Shown: positions 18,764-26,698 of the stretch, piece after piece | Position numbering within the stretch: position 1 is the first letter of the stretch | Layout: each line of letters starts with the position of its first letter | Assembly (NCBI RefSeq): GCF_001435975.1 | Contig: NZ_AYYR01000009.1 | Location: 269,336-333,335, forward strand | Source: Secundilactobacillus collinoides DSM 20515 = JCM 1123 | GTDB taxonomy: Bacteria > Bacillota > Bacilli > Lactobacillales > Lactobacillaceae | DNA: 64,000 bases | Direction: 5' to 3' | The notes under the pieces: generated by a model | Told to the model about the DNA's origin: nothing | The model's input: the letters and a program-made list of their open reading frames with translations, nothing else | Databases searched by the model: none | Made by a program: the position numbers and the translations under genes

Positions 18764-21026
18764 AAAGGGACAATTCTATCAAGACGATGAGTTAGTTGAA
18801 GCCACAAATGTTAATCCTAAGAAGATTGAAGCAGGTCGGGCTAAAACTATGGCTTACAAAATCATTAAAGAACATAATACCAGTCATTCAATGACTGATT
18901 TACGGTTAAAATTTGATGCTATCGCTTCACATGACATCACGTACGTTAGCATTATTCAGACCGCAAAGGCTTCAGGCATTGATCACTTCCCGATTCCTTA
19001 CGTGCTGACAAATTGCCATAATAGTTTATGTGCAGTTGGCGGCACCATTAATGCTGATGATCACCGATTCGGATTATCGGCAGCAAAAAAATATGGTGGT
19101 ATCTTTGTGCCGCCTCATGTAGCAGTCATTCACCAGTACATGCGAGAAATGATGGCTGGGGGAGGCAAAATGATTCTTGGTTCGGATAGTCATACACGAT
19201 ATGGTGCCCTTGGCACAATGGCCATTGGTGAAGGTGGCGGTGAGTTAGTTAAGCAACTGATGGGTAAAACATATGATGTTGCATATCCAGAAGTTGTTGC
19301 CATTCACTTAACTGGCAAGCCTAGACCAGGAATCGGACCACAAGATGTAGCACTAGCGTTGGTAGGTGCAGTGTTCAATAAGCGGTTTGTTAAAAATCGG
19401 ATTCTTGAATTTATCGGCCCTGGCATTCGCCAATTGGATCAAGACTTCCGTAATGGAATTGATGTGATGACTACTGAAACAACTTGTCTCTCATCAATTT
19501 GGGAAACAGATGATACAGTCAAAGACTGGCTCACAATTCATGGACGAGCTGATGATTATAAGAAACTGACCCCTGAAGATGGTGCGTATTATGATCGTAG
19601 CATCGATATTGACCTGAGTAAGATTGAGTCCATGATTGCTTTACCATTCCACCCAAGTAACGCATTCAGCATTCACGAATTGAACGCTAATTTGGATGAC
19701 ATCCTAGGCGAAGTTGAAGCCAATGGGGAAAAACAATTAGATGGCAACGGTTTGCACTTGCAACTGCGAGACAAGGTGCATAATGGTCGTCTTTATGCGC
19801 AAGATGCTTCAATTGCTGGTTGTGCCGGCGGAACTTTTGGTAATATTCGCGCGGCTTCTCATATTCTTGATGGACATGCAATTGGAAGTAAAGATTTTGC
19901 TTTAACCATTTATCCGTCAAGTATGCCAATTTATCAGCGATTAGTTGATACGGGAGAAGCATCAACAATGATGACAGCTGGTGCAATATTTAAGACTGCT
20001 TTCTGTGGCCCTTGCTTTGGCGGCGGTGAAACGCCAGCTAATAATGCATTGTCTATTCGACACACGACTAGAAACTTTATTCACCGTGAGGGCTCTAAAC
20101 CTCAAGAAGGGCAGCTTTCATCAGTGGCTTTGATGGATGCACGTTCTATTGCAGCCAGTGCATTAAATGGTGGCGCAATTACGGCCGCGACAGATATTGA
20201 TTTTAATGAGCCACATACACCTGTTTATAGTTTTAACCCGAAGATTTATAATAACTTGATTTTCCATGGTGAAGGAAAGGCCGACCATGATCAACCATTA
20301 TTATTTGGTCCAAATATTAAGAATTGGCCGAAATTTACCGAGATGCCCGATTCGCTACTGGTTAAAGTCGCTGCATATTTGACAGATCCTGTAACGACGA
20401 CTGACGAACTAATTCCTTCAGGGGACACCTCTAGCTATCGTTCAAATCCTGAAAAGCTCGCAAGTTTTGCGCTTTCTAGAAAGGTACCAGAATATGTCGA
20501 ACGTGCTAAGCTTATGCGCAGTGCAGAAACTCAACGTCGAGACGGTGGGGCTCAAACACAAGTTGATCCCGATTTAACGAGAGTGTACGATGGTTTTCAA
20601 AAAAAATTCTCTGATGTGCAACCCAACGATGTGATGTTAGGCACTATGATTTATGCGCATCGACCAGGTGATGGTTCTGCTCGTGAACAAGCAGCTTCTT
20701 GTCAAAAAGTCCTCGGAGGTATGGTCAATGTTGCTCGTGAGTATGCTACAAAGCGTTATCGTTCTAATCTTATAAACTGGGGCATTTTGCCACTGTTGAA
20801 TCAAGACTTTAAAGCGGCACCTGATGATTTTCTGTATTTGACCGGTATTCATGATTTTTTGGCGAATGCTGGTACACAATTAACTGGGTATTTGTTCCAC
20901 GAAGGGAAGTGGAAGGACTATACGTTTGAAATTGGCGCGTTAACCGATGATGAACGTAAGATTCTTCTTTCAGGTTGTTTGATTAACCTAGATCGCAAAG
21001 AAATGCTGGCGAAAATTCATGGATAG
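18750..21026 (+). CDS. aconitase-superfamily hydratase, YbhJ-like
   Basis: 758 residues from the ATG at 18750, with TAGGAGTG upstream. It resembles E. coli YbhJ, a putative hydratase of unknown substrate. Three cluster cysteines are kept at residues 358 (AGCAGGTFG), 419 and 422 (FCGPCFGGG), so an active 4Fe-4S centre is likely. The active-site loop reads GDGSAREQAA instead of GSSREHAA, so the second Ser is Ala while the catalytic Ser and Arg remain. A second aconitase homologue directly behind the first suggests two successive hydration or dehydration steps, or a different stereoisomer. The stop overlaps the start of the dehydrogenase gene by 8 nt. Confidence 0.85.
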   Translation: MLLHEKGQFYQDDELVEATNVNPKKIEAGRAKTMAYKIIKEHNTSHSMTDLRLKFDAIASHDITYVSIIQTAKASGIDHFPIPYVLTNCHNSLCAVGGTINADDHRFGLSAAKKYGGIFVPPHVAVIHQYMREMMAGGGKMILGSDSHTRYGALGTMAIGEGGGELVKQLMGKTYDVAYPEVVAIHLTGKPRPGIGPQDVALALVGAVFNKRFVKNRILEFIGPGIRQLDQDFRNGIDVMTTETTCLSSIWETDDTVKDWLTIHGRADDYKKLTPEDGAYYDRSIDIDLSKIESMIALPFHPSNAFSIHELNANLDDILGEVEANGEKQLDGNGLHLQLRDKVHNGRLYAQDASIAGCAGGTFGNIRAASHILDGHAIGSKDFALTIYPSSMPIYQRLVDTGEASTMMTAGAIFKTAFCGPCFGGGETPANNALSIRHTTRNFIHREGSKPQEGQLSSVALMDARSIAASALNGGAITAATDIDFNEPHTPVYSFNPKIYNNLIFHGEGKADHDQPLLFGPNIKNWPKFTEMPDSLLVKVAAYLTDPVTTTDELIPSGDTSSYRSNPEKLASFALSRKVPEYVERAKLMRSAETQRRDGGAQTQVDPDLTRVYDGFQKKFSDVQPNDVMLGTMIYAHRPGDGSAREQAASCQKVLGGMVNVAREYATKRYRSNLINWGILPLLNQDFKAAPDDFLYLTGIHDFLANAGTQLTGYLFHEGKWKDYTFEIGALTDDERKILLSGCLINLDRKEMLAKIHG

Positions 21027-22149
21027 TTTAGAAACAAAAGATGCAACAGCTCAATTTTCAGAATTATTAATACAAGAAAAAAAGCGTGAGACCGATTTGG
21101 CAAATCACAAATCACCACAGGTAAAAACGAATACAATTGGGTTATTGCCTGGTGATGGGATTGGTCCTCGCTTGATGACACAAGCAAAACGCGTATTGAA
21201 TCAATTACTGCAATCAGAAATTACGGCTGGCAATTTTAAAATGGAAGAGATTTCAGGTTGTACCTTAAATGATCGGTTAAAAGCGGGTCAAGCCGTTCCA
21301 AAAGACGTCCTTGAAAAAATTAAAACTTATCCAGTATTACTCAAGGGACCAATGGCCACGCCTAAAGCTGGGGAAACCAGTAAAAATCTTGAAAGCGCTA
21401 ACGCTAAACTTCGGCGCTCTCTTGATTTGTATGCCGCAATGAGACCAATGCAACTTGATAATGGTCGTGAATGGACTTTTTTCAGAGAAAACATAGAAGG
21501 TCCATACTTGTTCGGGAGTAAGGGTGTTCAAGTAGATGACGAATTATCAGTTGATTTCGTTGTTCTAACTCAGACGGAGATTACGCGATTAGCTAAGCGT
21601 GCATTCGAATACGCTAAGAATCATGGTAAAACGGATGTAGCAGTGGTTACAAAGGCAAACATCGTTAAGTTAACTGATGGCAATTTCTTGAAAACTTGCC
21701 AAGAAATTGGTAAAGGATATCCCGGTATTACGGTGACACCCTATTTCGTAGATGCAATGGCAGCTAATCTGCATAATCCAGAGTTTGGTAATCAACTTCA
21801 GGTTGTTATCTTGCCAAATTTGTACGGGGATATCATAACAGACATTGCGGCTCAACTACAGGGTGGCCTGGGGTCAGCGGGATCTGCTAACATCGGCGAT
21901 GATTATGCCATCTTTGAAGCAATTCATGGCACCGCCCCGTGGCTGTTTGAACATCATCTAGAGGATTATGCTGATCCAAGGAGTTTACTCAGAGCTGTTG
22001 CAATGTTGCTTGATCATATTGGTTATGCTGAACAGTCGCAACGGCTAACTGATGGGTTAAATGGATTAAGCACTAATGCTGATTTGCCAAATGCAGACAA
22101 CCATGTAACTACTGCTAACTATGTCACTACGTTATTAGAGAGATTATAG
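21019..22149 (+). CDS. isocitrate/isopropylmalate-family dehydrogenase, isocitrate-like
   Basis: 376 residues; the start overlaps the upstream gene by 8 nt with no clear Shine-Dalgarno sequence, suggesting coupling. Beta-decarboxylating dehydrogenases oxidise (2R,3S)-2-hydroxyacids and release CO2. Substrate residues follow the isocitrate pattern: S-x-N-x-x-LR in ANAKLRRSLDLYAAMRP, and RENIEGPY. The metal site NLYGDIITD is intact. The cofactor loop after HGTAP is unusual: WLFEHHLEDYADP, with neither the Lys-Tyr of NADP enzymes nor the Asp-Ile of NAD enzymes, and about three residues longer. An N-terminal extension of about 40 residues precedes the first strand. Expected product 2-oxoglutarate or a homologue. 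Confidence 0.83.
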   Translation: MDSLETKDATAQFSELLIQEKKRETDLANHKSPQVKTNTIGLLPGDGIGPRLMTQAKRVLNQLLQSEITAGNFKMEEISGCTLNDRLKAGQAVPKDVLEKIKTYPVLLKGPMATPKAGETSKNLESANAKLRRSLDLYAAMRPMQLDNGREWTFFRENIEGPYLFGSKGVQVDDELSVDFVVLTQTEITRLAKRAFEYAKNHGKTDVAVVTKANIVKLTDGNFLKTCQEIGKGYPGITVTPYFVDAMAANLHNPEFGNQLQVVILPNLYGDIITDIAAQLQGGLGSAGSANIGDDYAIFEAIHGTAPWLFEHHLEDYADPRSLLRAVAMLLDHIGYAEQSQRLTDGLNGLSTNADLPNADNHVTTANYVTTLLERL

Positions 22150-22182
22150 ATTTATCATTGAGAGATAATTGATAGGAAGCAG

Positions 22183-22202
22183 GGCGAGGGAGATTCCCCG
22201 CC
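22183..22202 (+). other. GC-rich hairpin between dehydrogenase and transporter genes
   Basis: GGCGAGGGA pairs with TCCCCGCC with one bulged base. There is no good T-run after it, so it may be an mRNA-stabilising or processing stem or a weak terminator. Confidence 0.45.
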
Positions 22203-22264
22203 TTACTTCATACCTTCACTTGTGAACAACCGAACTTATAGGCTAACGCTTGGAGGCGAACACC

Positions 22265-23695
22265 ATGAAGCTAGAATCAACTTCAGTCATTATTATTCTA
22301 GGTATCGTTATTGCTTACATTATTTTTACAGGTTATTTAAGTGTCCGATGGAGTGGCAAAACAAACAGTGATTTCATGACGGGTAGTCATGGCTTACCAA
22401 CTATTGTTGTTGGGGTGTTAATGATGTCCCAATTTATTGGGGCAGTCACACTTGTTGGGACAGCACAAACTGCATTTACAAGTGGGGTAGCGGCATTTTG
22501 GTCTATCTTTGCAGCTGTTATTGGGTTTATCATTTATGGTTTGTTTATTGTTAAAAAATTGTATGGAACTGGTGGGTTCACAATTTCCGGTATCTTGGAG
22601 AGTAAATTCGGTCCTTCAACCAAGTACATTGTTTCGATTATCATGATCTATGCATTATTTTTAACCAATGTGGCTAACTACATCAGTGGTGCTAGTATCC
22701 TTGCCACCATTCTTGGTATTAATCTAACACTGGCAATGGTTGTTGTTGGGGTTGTTGGCACATTGTATTTCTGTATTGGTGGAATGAAGAGTGTGGCCTA
22801 CGTCACGATGGTGCACACGTTTGTTAAGTACCTTGGTTTAATTGTCACCTTAGTCGTCGCATTGATGTTAACTCATGGATTATCACCAGTTATTCATGGC
22901 CTGCCACACTGCTACTTCACCGGTTCTGGGAAAATTGGGTGGGCAACGATCATTGGCTGGGTCATTACTTCAACGGGTTCGATTTTTTCCACTCAGTATA
23001 TCTTACAATCAATGTCATCTTCCAAGAGTGAAAAAAGTGCGCAACATGCAACATTTTTAGCTGCCGGACTTTCGTTACCTCTCGCTATTGTTTTAGCTTT
23101 AATTGGCGTTTGTGCGCGATTCTTATTTCCTAAAATAGACAGTTTATATGCGCTTCCGGCTTTCTTAAGCCATATGAATGTGTTCGTTGCGGCGTTTGTT
23201 GCTACCGGATTATTGGCGGCGGTGTTCATTGCTGTTAGTGCGTTATCATTGGGCGCTGTGTCACTGATCGTTCAAGATTTTTATGTACCGCACTGGAAGC
23301 CGGAGCCCAAACAGCAACTTCGGACAACACGAATTATTTCCGTAATTGTTGGTTTATTGCCACTGGTCTTTGCGTCCATTACACCGCAAGTTTTGTCGAT
23401 GTCCTTTTTTACAAAGGCAGTTCGGGTTTCGATTGCTATCGTGGCAGTCATTGCCTTCTACTTGCCGCATTTTACGGATACGAAGGGTGCGAATATTGCT
23501 TTGGTCGGCACGGCAATCATCTCAACAGCCTGGTATGTATTAGGAGATCCATTTGGAATCAACGATGTATTCGTCGCTTTACTGTCACCATTATTTATCA
23601 TGGTGTTGTATAGCGGGGCTATGAAATTGATTGGGCGTTCAACCACTGGCAAGGCAGTGACGATTTCGGTGAAGAATGAGCATGTTTCAAAGTAG
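22265..23695 (+). CDS. sodium:solute symporter (SSS family)
   Basis: 476 residues from the ATG at 22265, with GGAGG before it; a TTG at 22250 inside that site is rejected. About 13 hydrophobic helices. The first region has TGYLSVRWSGKTNSDFMTGS, typical of the SSF fold (pantothenate, acetate, proline, sugar acid and similar Na+ symporters). It is placed between the hydratase/dehydrogenase genes and the lactonase, so it probably brings in the substrate of that pathway. The family does not reveal the ligand. Confidence 0.83.
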   Translation: MKLESTSVIIILGIVIAYIIFTGYLSVRWSGKTNSDFMTGSHGLPTIVVGVLMMSQFIGAVTLVGTAQTAFTSGVAAFWSIFAAVIGFIIYGLFIVKKLYGTGGFTISGILESKFGPSTKYIVSIIMIYALFLTNVANYISGASILATILGINLTLAMVVVGVVGTLYFCIGGMKSVAYVTMVHTFVKYLGLIVTLVVALMLTHGLSPVIHGLPHCYFTGSGKIGWATIIGWVITSTGSIFSTQYILQSMSSSKSEKSAQHATFLAAGLSLPLAIVLALIGVCARFLFPKIDSLYALPAFLSHMNVFVAAFVATGLLAAVFIAVSALSLGAVSLIVQDFYVPHWKPEPKQQLRTTRIISVIVGLLPLVFASITPQVLSMSFFTKAVRVSIAIVAVIAFYLPHFTDTKGANIALVGTAIISTAWYVLGDPFGINDVFVALLSPLFIMVLYSGAMKLIGRSTTGKAVTISVKNEHVSK

Positions 23696-23722
23696 AAGTA
23701 CCAGACAGAAAAGGTGGAAATT

Positions 23723-24787
23723 ATGACTTATCAAAAATATATTTATGTTGGTTGTCGCACAACTCAGAAACGGCATGCAATTGGCAAAGGTATTTCAGTA
23801 TATGGTATTAACGAACAAGGAAACTGGGATTTAGTCGATATTAGTGGAAACTTGGAAAATCCATCATTCCTGACATTAGATAAATCACGCAAATTCTTGT
23901 ATGCAATTCATGGGGATTTTGGCGATATTACGGCTTTCAAAATTTTAGCTGACGGTAAACTTGAGCAACTAAATACAATAACGTTAGATGCAAAAAATCC
24001 AGTACACGTCGTTGTTTCAGAAAATAATCGGTTTTTAATTGTACCATTTTTAACCAGTGGAGATGTGTATACGATCGAACGCGATGTGAAGTCCGGTGAG
24101 TTGCTTGGCGTAGCCTCTCATAAGGTCGTTGCTGGTCTCAAAGAAAATACGGTATCCCACCCGCATCAAATTTGTTTTGATGGAACTCAAAAACGTATTA
24201 TTGTGCCTTGTCAAGGACGCGATGCTGGTCAAAGTAAGCTGGTCGTTTATGATTTTAATGAAGATACAGGCAAATTGATCGAGATTTTTGAACGAACAAC
24301 TCGTTTGAAGGCCGAGGCACGGCATGCTGCTTTGCATCCAAATGGTAAATTCCTTTATGTTGTAAGTGAACATGACAGCACAATTGCATTCTATGTTTAC
24401 GACGAATTAAAAGGCACCATGATCCCGATTCAAATTTTAAGTACAATGCCAGATACTAAAACGGGTGATTGCTGGGCTAGTGGTGTTGCTATGGATAATG
24501 AGGGGAAATATATCTATGTGTCCAATCGAGCTGATAATTCGATTACATGGTACAGTATCAATCAACGGACAGGCTACCTAACACTAATTGATAATGTGAG
24601 TTGCTTAGGTGTTCACCCCCGTTTTATCACCTTAGGACCAGCGGGCAAACATCTTTATATTGCTAATAAAAACACGCACACCATTTGCAGATATACACGG
24701 GATGGACAAGGAAATTTGATTGAACCTAAATTAATGGCGGAGACGGGTAGTCCAACATGCGTGGCTTTTTCATGGATTGCAAAATAA
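23723..24787 (+). CDS. lactonase family protein, seven-bladed beta-propeller (Pgl/YbhE type)
   Basis: 354 residues from the ATG at 23723, with AAGGTGGA upstream. Repeated blade motifs such as NPSFLTLDKSRKFLYAIHGD, NPVHVVVSENNRFLIVPF, HAALHPNGKFLYVVSEHDS and HPRFITLGPAGKHLYIANK show a beta-propeller of the 6-phosphogluconolactonase (Pgl) family. Members open sugar-acid and other lactones. In this operon it could hydrolyse a lactone of a hydroxy-tricarboxylic acid such as isocitrate or hydroxycitrate; that is inference. E. coli pgl also lies close to ybhJ. Confidence 0.83.
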   Translation: MTYQKYIYVGCRTTQKRHAIGKGISVYGINEQGNWDLVDISGNLENPSFLTLDKSRKFLYAIHGDFGDITAFKILADGKLEQLNTITLDAKNPVHVVVSENNRFLIVPFLTSGDVYTIERDVKSGELLGVASHKVVAGLKENTVSHPHQICFDGTQKRIIVPCQGRDAGQSKLVVYDFNEDTGKLIEIFERTTRLKAEARHAALHPNGKFLYVVSEHDSTIAFYVYDELKGTMIPIQILSTMPDTKTGDCWASGVAMDNEGKYIYVSNRADNSITWYSINQRTGYLTLIDNVSCLGVHPRFITLGPAGKHLYIANKNTHTICRYTRDGQGNLIEPKLMAETGSPTCVAFSWIAK

Positions 24788-24819
24788 ATGATTTTTATAG
24801 GGAAAGAAGGTGAGGCTCT

Positions 24820-25470
24820 GTGCATCGTGTTCTTATTGCCACTGACTGCGCAATTACCAACGCAGGAATAACAGCCATTATTAATCAAATTCCAGGTTTT
24901 AATGTAATTGGACAGGTAACAAATGGATCTGATGCTGTTACTCGGGTTGCAAATGGCGCCATCAATCTCGCTGTTATCGACCTGTCAATGAGAGGTGAGA
25001 ATGCGTTGTTTGTGCTAGAAAAACTGCATCGACGTTTCCCAAAAGTCGGCATTTTAGCCATGGATACTGTGAGCATGTTTAATCAACCTGCAGAAGCTAT
25101 TCGCAAAGGGGCGTTAGCTTACTTATTAATGAATTCACCAATAAAAGAATTTGGGAGAGCTATCAGTGCGGTCTCACAGGGTAAACTCTACCTTGATACT
25201 AATTTATTGATGAATAAAAGCGAAGTTGCACAACTTAATCATTGTCACGAACCTTCACAAACTTGCGGGTATGATACATTGTCAGACAGGGAACGCGAAG
25301 TTTTACCACTAGTCATCTTAGGGTACAGCAACAAGCAAATTGGACAGCGACTATTTATTTCGGTTAAAACAGTTGAATCCCATAAGGCAAATATTATGCG
25401 AAAACTGGCAGTAGACTGCCATTGTGATTTGATTAAGTACGCGATGCAGCACCATCTAGTGACATTTTAA
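24820..25470 (+). CDS. NarL/LuxR-type response regulator with atypical receiver
   Basis: 216 residues from a GTG start, with GAAGGTGA upstream. The C-terminal LuxR helix-turn-helix is canonical: LSDREREVLPLVILGYSNKQ, then SVKTVESHKANIMRKL. The receiver domain is not: the N-terminal acidic pair that binds Mg is replaced by ATDCAI, while an Asp remains in VIDLSMRGENAL. No histidine kinase is next to it. It may work without phosphorylation or sense a ligand directly. A paralogue with the same ATDCAIT motif lies at 35367-36014. The gene probably belongs to the transcript of the preceding lactonase gene and ends at a strong terminator. Confidence 0.8.
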   Translation: MHRVLIATDCAITNAGITAIINQIPGFNVIGQVTNGSDAVTRVANGAINLAVIDLSMRGENALFVLEKLHRRFPKVGILAMDTVSMFNQPAEAIRKGALAYLLMNSPIKEFGRAISAVSQGKLYLDTNLLMNKSEVAQLNHCHEPSQTCGYDTLSDREREVLPLVILGYSNKQIGQRLFISVKTVESHKANIMRKLAVDCHCDLIKYAMQHHLVTF

Positions 25471-25480
25471 TAACAATCTT

Positions 25481-25508
25481 AAAAGTAGGCAATTAGCCTA
25501 CTTTTTTG
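25481..25508 (+). terminator. Rho-independent terminator
   Basis: AAAAGTAGGC AATTA GCCTACTTTT is a perfect 10-bp stem with T-run, closing the hydratase-transporter-lactonase-regulator cluster. Confidence 0.88.
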
Positions 25509-25539
25509 CGATAAAAGATAATTAAGGAGTGAACGCCTA

Positions 25540-26419
25540 ATGACAACATATGACATTTATTAAGTGGATGCTTTTACAAAGAATAAATTGGCTGGAAACC
25601 CCACAAGTATAGTCATGGATGCACGTGAGTTAACTGATGATTAGATGATTCGAATTACTCGAGAAACGAACAATTCCGAAACTGCATTTATAATTCCAGA
25701 AAAAACAGATGAGTATGATGTTGAAGTTCGCTATTTTACACCTGCAGAAGAGGATCCAATTTGTGGATATGCCACGATTGCAGCACACTATATTCGTGCC
25801 AAACGATTAGGGTTGAAATCTAGTCGGGTATTAGCAAGAACCAAGGCAGGAATTTTACCTGTTGATATTACAGTGGCAATGACGCAGAGTCGAGCAATTT
25901 TGCTTGAGCCATTTGACAAAATACTAGAACAACAATTATTAACTGCACTCAATATCTCAAAAGAAGATTTACTGCCAGAGTATCCCGTTCAAGTTGTATA
26001 AACAGGCCATTCCAAAGTTATGGTACCGTTGAATTGTTTATTGACATTAAATAGTTTAAAACCCAGTTTAAAAGGCTTAACGGCCCTAAGCAAACAAATT
26101 GGTTGTAATGGGGTTTATCCATTTTGTATTTCTAGTCAAGATCCTTTTGAAATTCGAGGACGAATGTTTGCGCCTATCTCCGCTAATAATGAAGACTCAG
26201 TTACCGAAAGTGCGAACGGTGAAGTTGGAGCATACATGGTGTATCATGGATTAGCCAAAGTAAAGAATGGTACGTTCGAAATGACAGCAATTATGGGGAA
26301 AGATTTTGAAACGTCCGGGACGTGTTCGAGTCACTGTCAAAGTTGATGCGGGTTTACCAACGAAGGTTCAAATTACAGGTGAATCGGTAGTGGTTTTTAA
26401 AACGCGTGTTGAGTTGTAA
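25540..26419 (+). pseudogene. PhzF-family isomerase, decayed
   Basis: A reading frame starting MTTYDIY after AAGGAGTG contains VDAFTKNKLAGNPTSIV, EVRYFTPAEEDPICGYATIA and related PhzF motifs, but is interrupted three times: TAA near 25561, TAG near 25642 and TAA near 25999. A frameshift follows around 26310, after which KRPGRVRVTVKVDAG continues in the next frame to TAA at 26417-26419. Two or three of the stops look like C-to-T changes at Gln codons. PhzF proteins share the diaminopimelate-epimerase fold with PrpF-type aconitate isomerases. It follows the terminator of the upstream cluster. Confidence 0.85.
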
Positions 26420-26698
26420 ATTAACACATTCTTTGAATAAATAAATTTTGCTGATTCACTGGCAAGCTTTATTATTTAGTTATGATAATTAGCATTGGAA
26501 TAGGAATGGTTACTAATAACTTTAATTATCTGGCTCAATGACGACTAAAATTAAAGAATTTGTGCGAGTCATAACCCCACATTGTCTCATGGCATCGTTC
26601 TATACTGGACATATGCAAGTCTTCAAATTTTAGATTCAGTAGGCAGCACACGCTGGGGGATATATTGTGTGTGCAGATATAAAAGGAGATAGTTTAGG

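Noticed and set aside
25540..26419. Programmed stop-codon read-through of the PhzF gene
   Set aside because: A frameshift accompanies the three stops, which points to ordinary decay.
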